Shown here piece after piece: positions 1-10,170 of a DNA stretch of 64,000 nt. The DNA comes from Heliopora coerulea. Its lineage: Eukaryota > Cnidaria > Anthozoa > Scleralcyonacea > Helioporidae. The first letter of the stretch is position 1. Each line of letters opens with the position of its first letter. The DNA lies in contig JASJOG010000280.1 of NCBI GenBank assembly GCA_030142905.1, forward strand, positions 242,001-306,000, in the 5' to 3' direction. The position numbers were made by a program, and so were the translations under genes. A model generated the notes under the pieces. It was not told the origin of the DNA, ran no database searches, and was given only the letters and a program-made list of their open reading frames with translations.

Positions 1-720
1 GCCAAGGCTGAATCCAAACACCACAAGATCAGGTCAGATTTACCTAAGAACAATAGCAACTGGTTCCGTTTTAGAATGCTTGTGCCGTCAGCCAGTTACA
101 AGGAATGGGTATCGGAAAGAGAGATAAGAACTGTCAGGAGCGTGATGTCTGTGATCAACGAAAAAAATGGTACCATATTAGACGATGAAGCTCTCAGGAC
201 CTTTTTCTGTGAAATGGAGGCAATTGTTAACAGCCGTCCACTAACAACTAGTAATCTAAGTAACCCTGGTACTTCGTGTCCGCTAACTCCCAATCATCCC
301 CTGACAATGAAATCGAAGGTATTCCTCCCTCCATTGGGCATGTTCTAGTCACCAGATCTTTCGTCAAGAATGTACTGGAGAAGGATACAGCATCTTGTTA
401 ATGAGTTTTTGTATAGCTGGAGGAAACGGTTTATTTTAATCCTTCAAGATCGACATAACTGCAACCACACAAGAAGACACTTGGTTGTTAACGACATCGT
501 TATTATTAAAGATGACAGTCTTCCAAGGAATTGTTGCCAACTAGCCCGTGTCTCAAGAACCAGTATCACTGATTGTGGTCATGTGTGAACAGTACAAGTT
601 GTCCTTGGAGATCCTGCCTTTAGTGCTGACGGTCGGAGAGTCGGGACAGTCAGATACTACGAATGCTCAAAAAAGAAACCAACTCTGTTTCTACGCAGCA
701 AAGCTGCAAAAGAATGAAGA
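1..720 (+). pseudogene. BEL/Pao retrotransposon pol remnant (integrase C-terminus plus DUF5641-like tail)
   Basis: The first forward frame reads through the end of an integrase: a WER/IRTVRS-type motif near 110-140, then LDDEALRTF, EAIVNSRPLT and PLTPNHPLTMKSK, all hallmarks of the BEL/Pao integrase and its following DUF5641 segment. A TAG at 346-348 interrupts it. The same frame resumes with a YWRRIQHLVNEF-type motif and an IVIIKDD segment to about 588, and a frameshift then leads into a segment beginning TVQVVLGDP. The element is cut by the window edge, so upstream gag, protease and RT cannot be seen. Stop plus frameshift make it a dead relic. The family assignment is by motif recall and I am fairly sure of it. 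Confidence 0.8.
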
Positions 721-1512
721 CTTGGGTTAGATCCGCTGAAAGGAGCCTTGGCAATAGTGTGACCTTCATCATTAAATACTTGGTTTGAACGTTATTATAC
801 GAGAAATAAGCTATTTCAGGGATGCCACGTTGATATTGAAGTCAGTATATTTAGCTCCCATAATTCACGTACTTCCGGCAATACAATTGTTTTGTATCTA
901 GCGAACACTCACGGTATGGGTAACTCGTCTAGCCGCAAAATTTTTATATCTCTTACGAAGGCGTATACTGTAAGTACTAAATTGTGAGACATTTCGAATG
1001 AAATATTCTGGAATCATTCTTATAATCCTTGGCAAGAGGTAACACTGCAAGGGTCAGATACATGACTATTCGTTTACTTGCATTTTTAAACTTCGTATCC
1101 GCTTGGTTTAGTATATCCGATCAAGGGTCAATCCATTTACAGTACTTTTGTTGTTTGCCATACTTCTATGCTAAGTAATCGAAGTATGTCCACCTTTACT
1201 TTAAAGCCGTTAATTGTGAATGTCCAATCCCATTGGATAGTTTATTTGCTTTAATAATCCTTAATTTAGTTTGCGAGAACTATGGCATGTTAGTATGAAT
1301 TCAACAACAGTGACGTTTAGCTGGTACATTAGTAGCGTTTGCTCGATTGCTTGTTTTAAGGTAAAGTACGATCCTCTACTTGGAACGGCACGTCGTGAAT
1401 TTGTTTTGATAGCCGCTCCGACCTTGACACTTCAGATATAAATATTATTTGACTGACACACGTCTTGTCCCCTATCACACTCTAATAAACTAGTGGACCA
1501 ATTATACCTTAG

Positions 1513-1586
1513 AAGGTAGATGAACGATCTTCAAGCTCGATAAGTACCGAGCTGAGTATCGAGCTTCAAGATTGTTTATCTACCTT
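1513..1586. repeat. Inverted repeat (30-bp arms, 14-bp loop)
   Basis: Positions 1513-1542 and 1557-1586 are reverse complements with three mismatches, beginning AAGGTAGAT and ending AGCTCGATA on the left arm. The loop is 1543-1556. This is a stand-alone hairpin with no coding context, most simply a tiny foldback element or the remains of a MITE. Confidence 0.75.
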
Positions 1587-4149
1587 AATATATCCAAGCT
1601 CTCACGTTTCTCAAACATTAAACTGCTTCAATCATTATACCTCAGAAGTTATACCTTTTTCCTTTTTTCGTGCTACATCCCCATTTTTCCATGGTGCGTT
1701 CAGACGGATGAAGAGACGTACTTTTAGTCTTTATCGGTGCTTGCTATCCGGAGGTGTACGCGAAACTATGTCACTCTTATGAATAACCGTCCGTTAACAA
1801 ACATCGTCGTCTATTAAAGCTTCTGAAACAACAACCCTTTAAAAGGACTCAAAATAAAAATTTGTGAAACTATATACTTTGAAGGAGACAATAATTTGCT
1901 TCAGACTTACATTCCAACAATCCTCTTTGATTTGAAGACATTTCTACGGTGACGTTTGCTCTTCGAGATATAATAGATGCCAGATATTTACCTTGTATTT
2001 TCTTTAATATTTTAACATTTCGACCGCCCTTATTTGGACTGTCACATACTGCAGGGTGTTGATCCTTTGACATAACTTCATTATTATTATACCGAAACCG
2101 AAGTAACTATACGTTGTTTCTTCACCCGACGCTCGAAGCGCCGAAGTTAATAAACAGCGTAGTCGTCGAGGTAGAGGTAACTGACCTAGTTAGTTCATTC
2201 TCACAGAAGCTTCATACAAAATGTTCTGTTGTGCTATTCGATTTGCGTGATTAATAATAAATTTAAATATCAAAACATTAACTAAGGGATACTACGTGAT
2301 TTTAAGAACTGCGGTACATCAATGAAAATCGAGGTGATCATAAACTAATCCAATTTGGCACCTTTTATAGACATTATATTCGGAAGGTTGTATGTCACAT
2401 GTGTTGCTCGATTGGCTCGTTATTTATAAAACTAAAAAGTTATTGATGATACTCGAAAAATTTCATTGTTTTTGGCATTTTTTATCGAATGTAAAAGAAG
2501 AGTTACGGTCCATGTTAATAAAAATCAAGCTATTGTTTTTGGAAAAAATTTTCCAAATGTCGCTCTATTTCTTCACCTTCTTATTGTCCCTTGTTCTTCA
2601 GAAGTTTTCACATCAATGATGTAACAGAGGAAACGAGAATTATTATATTCACCAAAAATAAAACTATTTTTGTCGAATACTTTCCTGATCAAAACCCAAG
2701 ACTTGACCGACTGTTGTTGCAATTCACTGACCTCTGCTTAACTTGTCTGACAGATTTTTGTTTTCCACCTTTGTACTCATGTCAAGTATATAACACAATG
2801 CTAAATGTATCTCAGAACATCATGGGACATAAATTTGTTTTGTTTAAAGTTATCTCACTTTTACAATGAACAACATAGCCTGACCTGCGTAATCAGGGTG
2901 AGCTATTGAGAGCGAAAAGGCACGCCTATGGACAATTTTTGCCTGCAGGACATGTGAACGAGAAAAATCTAATTTTAATCTTTCAGAAACTAATGCCGAG
3001 ACATTCTAAGACGTGTTGTAAAATAGGCCGTTTCAAGAACCTTTCCGGTCCAGTAAAATTTCTTGCCTGAAGAAAAGCCCCTTTAGATACCCCAATCGCA
3101 TTTGCCACTGTTACTAATGTTCCCTTACATCAAGAGAAAAAAACTTTGACATTTTGCCAGACTGTGTTTTTGTCTTGAAAGTAGTAAGCGTTAGTGTAGT
3201 ACAACAATCTTTATAAAGGCGCTTTTAGATTCATGCGTTAAACTGTTTTTTCTTAAATCCACCAACTTTATTACGTGTATAGATTGTGAGCAATTTTTCC
3301 TCACGTAACAAGTTTATTTTCAATTTTAATATTACTGAGTTTGTGATAGTTTGTGATAGTTTGGGGTTTTTTGACCTTACATGTTGCAAATGGTTGTATT
3401 CAACTGGAAAAAATATGGACTTCACATATTAACTGAATTGTATAATATTTTCAGCGTTTTATTCAAATCCAAATCTTTTTTATAAATATCGCAATTGACA
3501 TCGGTAGGAGTGACGCCATTAACATTTTAAATGATGTATTGACATGCACGCTAACATGAACGTACGTTGAAAGGATATTTCTACGGAGCAGAGCACGCAC
3601 TGGTGTAGTTTCAACCTGTCCCCAGTGGAGCTGTCTTCAAAGTTAGAGCTCACCCTCTTTTCCTAATCGTTAGTTAGTGATCTTTTACCAAAATTTTGAT
3701 ACGTTTAAAAAGTCTTGGTGACACTATTTACACTTGGTGACACTTGGTATACAATCTTGGTGACACTATTTACCACCCATGGACTTGGTAAACAAAATCC
3801 TCAGAAAAAATGAGAGACTGCCGCCGAATGCGCACAGTTCCTTTGCACTTTTTCAGATTGTTCTCCCTTTAATCTGCCCTTATCATTAATTTGGTGCTGC
3901 CATCTACCTTCAAACAACATCTGTTTGATATTTTGAAGGTCGCAGTGACGATACAAGTGAGAGGTCTTCTGGCAAGAAAGACACAGAAAACCTTGTGGAG
4001 GTATTTATTAGGCATCTCTTATTTATATTAGGTATATCCACTTATAAAATAGAAAATTTTTCAGATATTAAATACGGAACTCACATCTAAAATTGCTTGG
4101 TTCAAAATTGCACACATGAAAAGTTTTCATACAAAATATGTATGTAATT

Positions 4150-4300
4150 CTATTTCAGAATCATCTTCAGGGTATTATGAAACGAAAACTTCACAATTAA
4201 CCTACACTGCCGAAGTCAACTGAAAAAAGTTGAATCGAGTGGGATTTGAACTCGCACCTTCGGTATCCCGAAGTGTAGGTTAATTGTGAAGCTTTCGTTT
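4150..4300. repeat. Foldback element with tRNA-like core, same family as 53523-53834
   Basis: The segment starts with the CTATTTCAGAATCATC motif also found twice near 53.5-53.8 kb. Arms 4180-4208 and 4272-4300 are 29-bp reverse complements with one mismatch. Between them, on the minus strand, lies GCGAGTTCAAATCCCACTCG, a tRNA T-arm with internal B box. The D-arm half of the tRNA-like region seen in the 53.6 kb copy is missing, so this copy looks like a deletion derivative that folded on its own ends. Confidence 0.65.
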
Positions 4301-6468
4301 CGAAATATACATTTCACATGTAAAATGTTCGATGAATATATGAAAATTAATATTCATTGTCACGTATGAAGCACCAGTTTGAGATGTGAAATGACAGGCA
4401 AACTTTGTGAAAGGAAAGACCAGCCACATGGGTGAACATCAGTATTTTACAGTCATGCGAGATTAGTGGCCCATGCTCTCCGTTAAGCTTATGATGATCT
4501 GGCTTTTCTATCCATCTGTAAAGAGGCCATCATGCCCCTCCTATAACTTACTTATTTCTTGAGCATTTAACGGACTTTTCGTAAGAGAAATTTCCTTCAC
4601 AACTCTTTTCCAGCCGAGTGATATAAAATATCATTGATATTTACGTTTGCCCAAAAACTTTGGAATATCTTTGCACAATTATTCATGTGCCTGTTTAAAT
4701 TTCGCATACATTTTGCATTTAATGGTACTGTTTCAGTAGTTTACTGTTAAAATCAAACTGTATTTAAACTCAGCTATGACCAAAATTCAGTTTTAGGCGT
4801 CACAACCTTCCAAAAACATGGAAATTGTCCTGACTTCTGAGACAATGGAACATTTGTATCCGTAAAATTCCAGAAACTTTAGCATCAATGACATGTAACT
4901 AATGGAAAGTCCCTGCGTTCTTTAATCAGGGATTCGTTCCCTGATAACAGTGTTTCGCTTGGTAAGACGCATTTCAGACTTAAAATTCTATAAGAAATTG
5001 CAGATTTAAATATTTGTCCTTTTTTCCTGCCAAATATAATATCCTGTTGTTTAGAGTGTGTAATTCCCATAGGATTAATCCGACCCTCTTAAATATAGCT
5101 CACCAAGTGTACCATTTAACATGGAATGGGAAGATTGAATATTGATATCACAACTGGTCTACACATAACGGGTGGTGACCAAAAAATTGGACAAATGCGA
5201 TATACTTGGGACAAAGTAATAATGTATATAACAAAAGTACAAACACGGCAATGTTCAACACTTTATTTCAATTTTCCCAAACTTAATCTATAGTAGCAAT
5301 CTGGGTGATGGGTCAGTGGCTTTCCTCATCTTAGTCTTAACTGACGACATCATGTTCCAGACAACATTCCAATCAAGCTTAAAATGAGTAACAGAATTTT
5401 ATTGCTTACTTATGGAAAAAACAAACTATAAAATAAAATATTTACTAATAGTCTTCTCATGATGAATTAGTACATAATTTTAATGAACAGAACAACGCTT
5501 TCGGTCTGTTCAACCTTCCTAAAGTATTTTATTTAAAACTGTTGTACTACATTTATTTAGTTAATGACGAAGTCTATTGGATCAATTCTTGGAATGAATT
5601 AGCATTATGTAGAAGAGGAGACATTGTTAATACTAACTAATTTATTAATTAATATCTAAGAAACCACACAAACTATTACAACAAAACTAGCACACAATGC
5701 ATAGATAACAGTACACAGTAAATTTTAAATAATGTCTTTTTTAACTTTCCCCCAACATTAAAAGAATTCGACTTTGGAATTAATGTACGAAACATGTGAT
5801 TGTGGATTGTCCATTTGCATATTGAGTTCTGGTCTAAAAACCTTGATATGGAATTAGTTTTTAAGCTTACATGGAATTTTGAACATGTGGTGTCTAGGAC
5901 TTTAAACCAGCTTGGGTTACAGGCAACATTTTAGGTTTTTGAAGCTTGAAAATGTTGTATATTTGGGAGTTCCTAAGTAAAAACAAACTATTTCGCGATC
6001 AAATCTTGCAGTACTGAAACTTTAGATTGCAAAACATTTTGTTTTCGATTTTGTGAAAGTTGATGTGTGTTAGTAAAGTGCTGTGAACTAAATTTGTTAA
6101 CTGTAAGAAGTATGCATGTCAGGATTTCATACATCCCTAACTCGACCATGCAACTGATTGGAAAAATGTGTTGCATAATTGAAATTTTATTCTCCGTATT
6201 CTATAAACGAATAGTGCTAATGGTCGTCTGCCGGTGCTATTGAAAACAATTTCATAGAAATGGTTTTGTATCTATGCTCATGAATATTACTTTCTATGCA
6301 AAAATTTTAAATGAACGTGATAAAAGCGTAAATGAGAGACGACTGGATAAAATGAATGCCTTTTCACGTTACTATGTTTGAGTTGGGCGTTGTTGATTGA
6401 ATATATTTTGGTAATAAACAGTAAAAGTGTAATATGTGTGATTACTAACGTTCTCCTACGTTTCTTAG

Positions 6469-6645
6469 GAATCATATTTCATCAATGAACCAGGAGAGGA
6501 CGAATGTGGTGAGTAGCATATGTCGTACTAAAATGTTACGAAAAGGTTTGAACGTTGGCAGAGTTTAAAGGAATCAACTTCCTAATATTTTAGCTTTCAG
6601 GACAAACTTCTATTAGAAAACATACCAGTAGATTTCGTGAAATAG
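6469..6645 (+). CDS. Possible pair of micro-exons of an unidentified gene
   Basis: Two short segments have textbook splice borders. 6469-6508 (40 nt) follows CTACGTTTCTTAG and is followed by GTGAGTAG; 6601-6645 (45 nt) follows ATTTTAGCTTTCAG and is followed by GTGAGTTT. Read in phase 0 then phase 1 both are open (ESYFINEPGEDEC, then GQTSIRKHTSRFREI). A further acceptor at 6764, and another at 10621 beyond the LINE, could continue the frame to a stop. A second phasing is also open (ending DKLLLENIPVDFVK then a stop), so the reading frame is undecided. Exons this small can arise by chance; RNA data would be needed to trust them. Confidence 0.25.
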
Positions 6646-6883
6646 GTGAGTTTTAGTTTTGCATCGCATGCTTGACTACTAAAAGTACATACTAGTGAGG
6701 TATGCTAGTTAAAGACAACAAAGTTTTCAATATGATGTTATTGCAATTTGTTTTCCCTAAACAGATTTCTTAACTGGAATTTAAGGTACAATAGCTTTCA
6801 GAGACATTGGCAGCTTCACATTGGTTGGACCAAATTATTCTTGGAGTACATTCCTTGTTATGGTCAAATGTTAATCATTTTAC

Positions 6884-6884
6884 A

Positions 6885-6931
<47 letters not shown>

Positions 6932-6978
6932 TTCTCTCTCTATCTATATCTCTCTCTCTCTTTCTCTCTCTCTCTCTT

Positions 6979-7033
<55 letters not shown>
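6884..7033. repeat. (TC)n / (GA)n microsatellite, probable 3' tail of the adjacent LINE
   Basis: About 150 bp of TC dinucleotides with a few TA and TTTC interruptions. It abuts the 3' end of the minus-strand LINE at about 7034, so on that strand it is a (GA)n run directly after the element's last codons. RTE-type LINEs characteristically end in short simple repeats rather than poly(A). Open frames encoding Ser/Leu or Glu/Arg runs here are artefacts of the repeat. Confidence 0.9.
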
Positions 7034-7036
<3 letters not shown>

Positions 7037-7044
7037 ATTCTGCC

Positions 7045-7260
7045 TTATGACAAGTTTGAGTTTCGCCATCCAGGTCTATCACAAGCCGCTCTTTTCAGGC
7101 TGCCATATGATCTTCTTTCTTTGATATTGTCTAAGAAGCCCTTTCTTGGTCTACCTCTTTTTCCCAGCAGTCTTCCTTCTATAATTGTGTTTAGAAGGTC
7201 ATTGTGTCTAAAAACATGTCCTAACCATCTCGCTTGTCGCTGTTTAATGGTCTTTATCAA
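7045..7260 (-). pseudogene. C-terminal end of LINE ORF
   Basis: An open segment carrying QARWLGHVFRH, IIEGRLLGKRGRPRK and a terminal DRPGWR motif, the usual ending of this type of LINE polyprotein. It is separated from the reverse transcriptase by stops and frameshifts across about 7261-7644. The stop falls a few bases before the GA tract. Confidence 0.7.
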
Positions 7261-7644
7261 ACATCTTTTTTCTGATCATTTCCTCAACACTTCCTCATTT
7301 GACACTTTTTCTATCCAGCTAATCTTTTCCATTTTTCTCCAAAACCAAATTTCACAAGCTTCCAGCCTCTTAATATCTGCCACTTTATGTGTCTACGTCT
7401 CTGAACCATATAATAGCACGCTCCAAGCTAATGATTTCATTAATCTCTTCCTCAGCTGACGATTTACTCCTTTGACCTTCGGTATTTTATGTATATTAAA
7501 TACCTCTTTTGCCATTGCTATAAGGGTTCTGGTTTCACATTGGCTAGATCCATCTCTTGTCAACATACAGTACTACCTAACTACTTGAATTTATTGACCT
7601 GTTCGAGTTGATTTTCGTTTACCTTGATGTTTAATACCTTATCA

Positions 7645-8250
7645 TTATCCCTTCCGATCTTCATTGCCTTTGTTTTTTTTCACATTTATCTTCATATCAT
7701 AATTGCCTCCTGTGATGGTCAGATTATTCATGCTGTTTTGCGGCCCGTTGTTTGAATCAGCTATCATAGCTTGATCATCTGCATATCTGATAGCCTGGAC
7801 TGGACGACCACCTACTTTTACACCATCTTTTATTCCATCAAGTGCTTCTTTCATCATGGCCTCCGCATATATCTTAAACAATAAAGGTGATAGCAGACAT
7901 CCCTGTTTCACTCCCCTTCCAATAATTACTGGGCCCGATTTTTCATTATTTATCCTCATGGTAACTGTTTGATTCATGTACAAATTAGTAACTAACCTCC
8001 TGTCTCTCCAATCTACTCCTATATCTTTTATAATATCCATCAATTTCGTCCAATTAACTCGGTCAAATGCTCCCTCGATGTCTATCATACTCACATATAA
8101 TTCCTGTAAATGTTCCATACTTCTTTCTCCTAATATACATATTGCTGCAATTGCTTCTCTCATTCCTTTGCCTTTTGTAAACCCAAACTGATCATCTTCT
8201 ATGACCTCATTTGCCTTTCTCTCCATTCGTGCATATAGTATCTTCAACAT
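7645..8250 (-). pseudogene. LINE reverse transcriptase domain
   Basis: About 200 residues of RT palm and fingers. Visible motifs are QFGFTKGKG near the start, DIEGAFDRVNW (RT motif A with the first catalytic Asp), GRGVKQGCLLSPLLF, and YADDQAMIADS (motif C with the catalytic Asp pair), followed by the KINVKKNKG segment. Catalytic residues are preserved, but the frame is broken on both sides, so no functional protein is expected. Confidence 0.85.
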
Positions 8251-8530
8251 GATTTTTGAAGACGTATCTTCCTATGATCTTCACATCGCACTGCATTAAC
8301 TCTCTTTTCCATGGGAATTGACAGACACTTTAAAAAATCTTCGGGCCATACACAAGTACTATATATGTCCTTGCATAATTGCACAACTTCCTTTCTTGTT
8401 TTCTTTGTAATACCTGCATCATTTCTATTGGTATATTGTCAACTCCCACCGCCTTACCTATTGGTAAGTTTTTTAATGCCCATTCCACTTTACTTTCTAT
8501 AATACCCGGTACCCAGCTTTCATATTCGTA

Positions 8531-8719
8531 CTAATCATCTTCTATATGCAAATCATCTGGCGTGCTATACTTATCATACAGTTCTTCTACATATTCTTCC
8601 CATCTAGTTCTTATGACTCCAGGTTCTGTAAGTAACTGTCCATTCCTATCGTGAATGCCGTTTTGCCCATAACCTGTTCTTTTCTTTATACCATTGAGTT
8701 CTCGCACTTTCCTATACAT
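8531..8719 (-). pseudogene. LINE linker between endonuclease and RT
   Basis: A 62-residue open segment containing LLTEPGVIRTRWEEYVEELYD, cut here at 20 residues in sense: the W-x-E-Y-x-E-x-L-Y pattern is typical of the spacer that precedes RT in RTE-like and related LINEs. It lies in the right order between the endonuclease and RT pieces on the same strand. Confidence 0.6.
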
Positions 8720-9309
8720 CTTCTCTGATTGTCCTTTCTTGTGTAACTCTTCTATCTTTTTACATTGTACGGTCCACCATTCTTCTCTTGCTTTATCTGT
8801 TTCCCTTTTAGTTCATTATTTAGCTTTCTGTAACATTCTTTTCCTTCTGCTGTCCTGACATTTTTCTATTTTCTTCGTTCTTCTATCTTCTGTAACATAA
8901 CATCCGTAACCCATGATTTCTTTGCTTTTTTGATACTATTTCCAATATTCTTTCTTGTACTATCTAATGTAGCTTCTTCTATCAATGTTCACTTATCTTG
9001 CATACTGACTTTATGTGTCGTGTTAGCTCTTATCATGTCGTTCACATCTTCAATATAATCAATATTTTCTCGACTTTTCAAAACTTCTGCATTTCAGCTA
9101 ATAACCTTCTTTGCTTTTTTGATCTTTAATCTTATTGCAATTTTCATCATCACTGGATTGTGATCTGAATCAATGTCTACGCCAGGTAGTGAACAAGCAT
9201 TCTTTACACTATTTCTATATCTATGTTTAACCATGATGTAATCAATCTGCTGCTTGCGTATGTCCCCTGGTGCTTTCCAGGTGTATCTTTTTCTTAGATG
9301 GTGTTCAAA

Positions 9310-9790
9310 TCATGTGTTCATTATACACAAATTATTTCGAGTGCAGCAATCTACTAATGTATCTCCTCTGGCGTTTCGTCTACTAAGACCAAAGGGCCCA
9401 AATGTACTGCCTTCTCTACCTTCCCCAACTACATCATTCCAGTCACCCATTAAGATTGTGTATTCTTTTCCTTTGCAATTGTCTAGGCATGATTCTGTTT
9501 GTTCATATATTTCCCCAACATCTTCATCCGAATAACCTGTTGTTGGCATGTAGACTACAACTATCTTGACTTTCACTGGATTTCCCTTGAGGTGTACAAC
9601 TAGGATCCTATCATTTATATACCCTATCCGCACAACACTTTGCCCAGTTTTATCATCTAGTAGGAATGCTACTCCTCTGAGCCTGATCGCCACCTGAGTA
9701 TATCACTCTGCATCACTACCAATGAAATCACCTCTTTCTTTCCATCTAACCTATGTCAATCCCATTACATTCAGTCTGTATCGTTTCATT
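9310..9790 (-). pseudogene. LINE APE-type endonuclease domain
   Basis: The minus strand carries an EVRWK-like motif near 9750 (its first residue replaced by a stop), then LRGVAFLLDD, VYMPTTGYSD, and MGDWNDVVG with the conserved Asp/Asn pair, ending in RGDTLVDCC and NNLCIMNT. This is the middle of an apurinic-endonuclease-like domain of the kind found at the N-terminus of RTE, CR1 and related LINEs. At least two in-frame stops lie in the first third. Confidence 0.75.
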
Positions 9791-10170
9791 TCCCTTTTTG
9801 CATTTTCTAGTTTCTCAGGTCTTGCCATTGTTCTCACATTTCAGACTGCCACTTTAGATAAGTCCTTGTTAGGATTTTGCATGATGACGACCTGCAAGGC
9901 TTCACTTCCTCTCCTACCGAACGCGGTGTTAACACTTTGGGTAACCCCGTTAACGTTTTTCTCTTTCTTCTGGCTTCTGTACATAATCATGGAACTATAT
10001 TAGGGAATAATGCCGAGGTGGTTTCCCGTTGCCTTCCCCAGGGTAAACTAAGGAAATCACCATTTCCCTTCTCAAGGATCTTCCGCCTTAAGCCGTTTGG
10101 GTGACTGAGGGGCTGTTAGCACTTATCCAAGGTGCCAGCCCAAGACTGTGGTTAAATGGAGAAGGAATGT

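Larger units (their letters stand above)
731..6468. other. Gene-poor AT-rich stretch
   Basis: I see no supportable gene here. Short open frames such as 2392-2619 and 2591-2869 on the plus strand are low-complexity and Leu/Phe-rich, with no family resemblance. Structured items are the hairpin at 1513-1586, a threefold imperfect tandem of CTTGGTGACACTATTTA-like units at 3714-3772, a doubled GTTTGTGATA near 3339-3362, and the foldback repeat at 4150-4300. Confidence 0.5.
7034..10160 (-). mobile_element. Degenerate RTE-like (BovB/CFDP2-type) non-LTR retrotransposon
   Basis: Read on the minus strand the order is a 5' leader with the GGGAAACCACC motif (about 10020-10050), an APE-type endonuclease (about 9790-9310), a linker region (8719-8531), a reverse transcriptase with YADD (8250-7645), and a C-terminal segment with RWLGHV and GKRGRPRK motifs (7260-7045), followed by a (GA)n tail. 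The order and motifs fit an RTE-clade element. Stops and frameshifts separate all the pieces, so it is inactive. I cannot see a target-site duplication. Clade placement is by motif recall; a related non-LTR clade is possible. Confidence 0.75.

Noticed and set aside
6864..7082. Ser/Leu- and Glu/Arg-rich proteins on both strands
   Set aside because: Produced by the TC/GA microsatellite in every frame without stops.
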